Below are positions 61,602 to 64,000 of a stretch of DNA of 64,000 bases, one piece after another (the stretch's first letter is position 1; every line of letters starts with the position of its first letter). A model generated the notes under the pieces. It ran no database searches. It had not been told where the DNA came from and saw only the letters and a program-made list of their open reading frames with translations. The stretch comes from Marivirga atlantica (GTDB lineage: Bacteria > Bacteroidota > Bacteroidia > Cytophagales > Cyclobacteriaceae): assembly GCF_016734805.1 (NCBI RefSeq), contig NZ_JAERQG010000001.1, positions 434,001 to 498,000 of the forward strand, given 5' to 3'. A program made the position numbers and the translations under genes.

Positions 61602-64000
61602 ATGAAAAAATTAAGATTCATCACTACCATCTTACTGTCATTGACACTTCAGGTGCAAGCTCAGGAAGAAGAGAAAAAGGAGTATTTGACAAAGAAGTCC
61701 ATGTCGGCTAACTCTGTTGAGTCAACCCCTAAAATTGATGGTTACTTTGATGATGATTTTTGGAAAGAACAAACATTTGAAAGCTATCAGTTTGTTCGTT
61801 TCCTGCCGAACAACGGCACGCTATCAAATCAACAAACAGCGGTTAAAATAGCTTATAACGATTTCGGAATTTACATTGCAGCCAAGCTTTATGATGATTC
61901 TAAAGAAGGTGTAAAAAAGGAACTGGGAATAAGAGATGACGATTCTCGAAATACAGATCAATTCGGTATACTCTTCGACACCTACCAGAAAGGCCAAAAT
62001 GCCTTTTATTTTAAGGTGAGCGCAGCCGGGGTGCAAACAGATATTTTAACAAGTCGAAACAGCCAAGATTATAACTGGGATGCAGTTTGGCGCAGTGCTG
62101 TACAAATTACAACAGAAGGCTGGCAGGTAGAAATTGAAATTCCATATGCTGCAATTAGGTTTGCACAGGCAGATGAGCAAGAGTGGAATATTAACATCAT
62201 GCGTAAGATTCAGCGACTCAATGAAACTGCTTATTGGAGCTATGTTGATAACTCCATTGATGGATTGATCAACCAATCGGGTACACTTACAGGATTGTAT
62301 AATTTAAAACCACCACTTAGGTTATCACTTTCTCCCTATATCACAGGATACATCAATAAGGCTGGTGATGAAAGTAATTTAACAGGAACAATTGGTGCCG
62401 ACTTAAAATATGGAATCAATGAAAGCTTTACTTTAGACATGACTTTAATACCTGATTTTGGTCAGGTAGTTTCTGATAATCTTATATATAATTTGGGTCC
62501 ATTCGAAGTTTATTATTCAGAGAACAGACCATTTTTCACAGAAGGTATTGAGTTGTTTAACCGAGGTAATGTTTTCTATTCCAGACGTGTAGGGCAAAGT
62601 TTTGGAGAGCTAAATATCGAAGATCAAGACACGGTAGTATCAGCACCAAATAGCGCACCACTGATTAATGCAACTAAACTTACGGGAAGAACAAAAAATG
62701 GAACTGGTCTTGGTCTTTTTAATGCTGTTACCAATAGAACTTTTGCAGAAGTAAGAGATACTGTTACTGGCGAAATAAGAAAAGTTCAAGTGGATGACCT
62801 AACAAATTTTAACGCAGTAGTGATTGATCAAAACTTGAAAAATAACAGTAGTGTAAGTTTGATTAATACCAATGTGCAAAGACTCGATGGTGGCCGAGAT
62901 GCTAACGTAATAGCAGGTGATTTTAATTTGCGGGATAAAACCAACACTTATCAATTGAGCGGTGGTGGCGCATATAATTATATATCTTCTGATACAGGAA
63001 AAATCTCAGATGGACATACTTATAATGCCAGCCTTGCCAAAATAAGTGGAAATTATCAGTTCGATATAGGCTTTAATGTTGAGAACGATACCTATAACCC
63101 GAATGATTTTGGATTCCTGAGTAGTCCGAATGAGGTTTTTTATTACGCTTGGGGAGGTTATAGGCAGTTTCAACCAACGGGAATTTTTAATGAATATAGT
63201 TATTGGTTAGGAGTAGATTACAGCCAGCTTTATGCGCCAAGGTCTTACCAAAGGTTAGGCACAAGTACAGAGTTTTGGGGCCAGTTAAAGAACTTTCATG
63301 AGGTTTATGTAAACTTTAACTACAGACCCTTAAGAAGTTTCGATTATTTTGAGCCAAGAGTGGATGGTAAAAAATACTTCCGAACATGGAATTATAACAC
63401 CAACTTTAACTATTCCACAGATGGAAGAAAAAGGCTACAGCTCAACTTCAACTTTGGAGTATGGCAAGCACCAGACCGAAACCAATTTGATTATTGGTAC
63501 GGTTTATCACCAAGGTTTAGGGTGAACAACAAACTATCCACTTCTTACTCTGTCAGCTATAACAAGCAAAACAGTTCTATTGGTTATGCAATAGCCTCCA
63601 ACGATGAGCTAGGCTCTGATGACATGATTTATTTTGGCGAAAGAGACATTTCGGTATTAAGCAACTTATGGCAAGTAAATTATACCATTAATAATAAAAT
63701 GGGCTTCAATTTTAGACTGAGACATTATTGGAGTAAGGTAGACTATTTCAACTACTTTCAGTTGATGAATGATGGTGACATTAGAGATATTGCCTATAAC
63801 GGCAGGCCAACAGCAGAGCACGAACAAGAGATAGATGATACAAACTATAATGCCTTTAGTATTGATGCAGTTTACAGTTGGCAAATTGCCCCCGGTAGTT
63901 TTGTAAATATTGTCTATAAAGATAACCTGCAGGAAAGCAACGAGTTGGTAAACCTTAACTATGGTGAAAACCTAAACAGTATATTTTCCACCACACATTA
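61602..64000 (+). CDS. DUF5916 family outer-membrane protein with CBM9-like domain (truncated by the window end)
   Basis: The frame is open from the ATG at 61602 to the right edge (799 codons, no stop). Signal peptide ends near residue 20 (LQVQAQ). The N-terminal carbohydrate-binding family 9-like domain (about 45-225) has PKIDGYFDDDFWKEQTFESYQF, VKIAYNDFGIYIAAKLYDD and WQVEIEIPYAAIRF. A beta-barrel (DUF5916) follows, with the family phrase FEVYYSENRPFFTEG followed by LFNRGNVFYSRRVG at about 305-335, and many aromatic-rich strands. Likely an outer-membrane protein acting on sugars or with a secreted enzyme; its role is not known. It is not on the same transcript as lspA for certain: the gap is 201 bp. 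Confidence 0.86.
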   Translation, partial: MKKLRFITTILLSLTLQVQAQEEEKKEYLTKKSMSANSVESTPKIDGYFDDDFWKEQTFESYQFVRFLPNNGTLSNQQTAVKIAYNDFGIYIAAKLYDDSKEGVKKELGIRDDDSRNTDQFGILFDTYQKGQNAFYFKVSAAGVQTDILTSRNSQDYNWDAVWRSAVQITTEGWQVEIEIPYAAIRFAQADEQEWNINIMRKIQRLNETAYWSYVDNSIDGLINQSGTLTGLYNLKPPLRLSLSPYITGYINKAGDESNLTGTIGADLKYGINESFTLDMTLIPDFGQVVSDNLIYNLGPFEVYYSENRPFFTEGIELFNRGNVFYSRRVGQSFGELNIEDQDTVVSAPNSAPLINATKLTGRTKNGTGLGLFNAVTNRTFAEVRDTVTGEIRKVQVDDLTNFNAVVIDQNLKNNSSVSLINTNVQRLDGGRDANVIAGDFNLRDKTNTYQLSGGGAYNYISSDTGKISDGHTYNASLAKISGNYQFDIGFNVENDTYNPNDFGFLSSPNEVFYYAWGGYRQFQPTGIFNEYSYWLGVDYSQLYAPRSYQRLGTSTEFWGQLKNFHEVYVNFNYRPLRSFDYFEPRVDGKKYFRTWNYNTNFNYSTDGRKRLQLNFNFGVWQAPDRNQFDYWYGLSPRFRVNNKLSTSYSVSYNKQNSSIGYAIASNDELGSDDMIYFGERDISVLSNLWQVNYTINNKMGFNFRLRHYWSKVDYFNYFQLMNDGDIRDIAYNGRPTAEHEQEIDDTNYNAFSIDAVYSWQIAPGSFVNIVYKDNLQESNELVNLNYGENLNSIFSTTH

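Overview
The window looks like a chromosomal segment from a gliding member of the Bacteroidota, most likely the Cytophagales/Cytophagia. The DNA is AT-rich and Shine-Dalgarno sequences are weak or absent. Several promoters fit the Bacteroidota -33 TTG / -7 TAnnTTTG form. The gene set includes gldD, DUF4175, DUF2490, DUF5916, PD40/OmpA proteins and many lipoproteins with a Bacteroidota-style lipobox. The species cannot be named from this sequence. I saw no rRNA, tRNA, CRISPR array, prophage or complete insertion sequence.

Layout. 0-5 kb: lipoprotein, obgE, grpE-dnaJ and a secreted protein. 5-8.4 kb: a three-gene envelope operon (657-aa protein, DUF2490 barrel, MORN protein). 8.5-11.2 kb: gldD-recG. 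11.2-12.1 kb: a REP-associated tyrosine transposase with three REP-like hairpins. 12-25 kb: metabolic and envelope genes, including aldehyde dehydrogenase, an RNA modification/repair operon (RluA-like, AlkB-like, CsaA), an aspartyl-protease/DUF2306/outer-membrane operon, a LytTR regulator and a serine hydrolase. 24.6-26 kb: higB-higA-DUF2200-VOC. 26-34 kb: OmpA/PD40 protein, a Shedu-like (DUF4263) defence nuclease behind an acyl-CoA ligase, and a TPR protein.

33.8-42 kb holds the replication/segregation signals. A 355-bp AT-rich gap is flanked by DnaA-box-like sequences. About 5 kb away lie three close parS centromere sites between mnmG and ybeY, and a fourth lies inside DUF4175. I infer that the window covers, or is close to, the chromosome origin, although parB and dnaA are not here. 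The genes around it (DUF4175, anti-sigma-like ATPase, ybeY, mnmG, methyltransferase, Ig-like lipoprotein) run as one leftward series.

43-50 kb: xth, an AhpD-like protein, comF, a periplasmic binding protein, an orphan ParA with a small partner, nitroreductase, a membrane EEP phosphatase, VOC and DUF3052. 50.2-54.8 kb: a type III polyketide synthase group (PKS, methyltransferase, UbiA prenyltransferase, SDR, FAD oxidoreductase) that probably makes a prenylated or membrane-bound polyketide. 55-61.4 kb: MMPL transporter, ileS (with a swapped GxHH signature) and lspA in one operon. The right edge cuts a DUF5916/CBM9-like outer-membrane protein.

Most notable: the candidate oriC plus parS cluster, the GxHH isoleucyl-tRNA synthetase, a DnaJ lacking zinc centre I, the RAYT/REP element, the type III PKS locus, the ParA plus small-partner pair and the Shedu-like nuclease.
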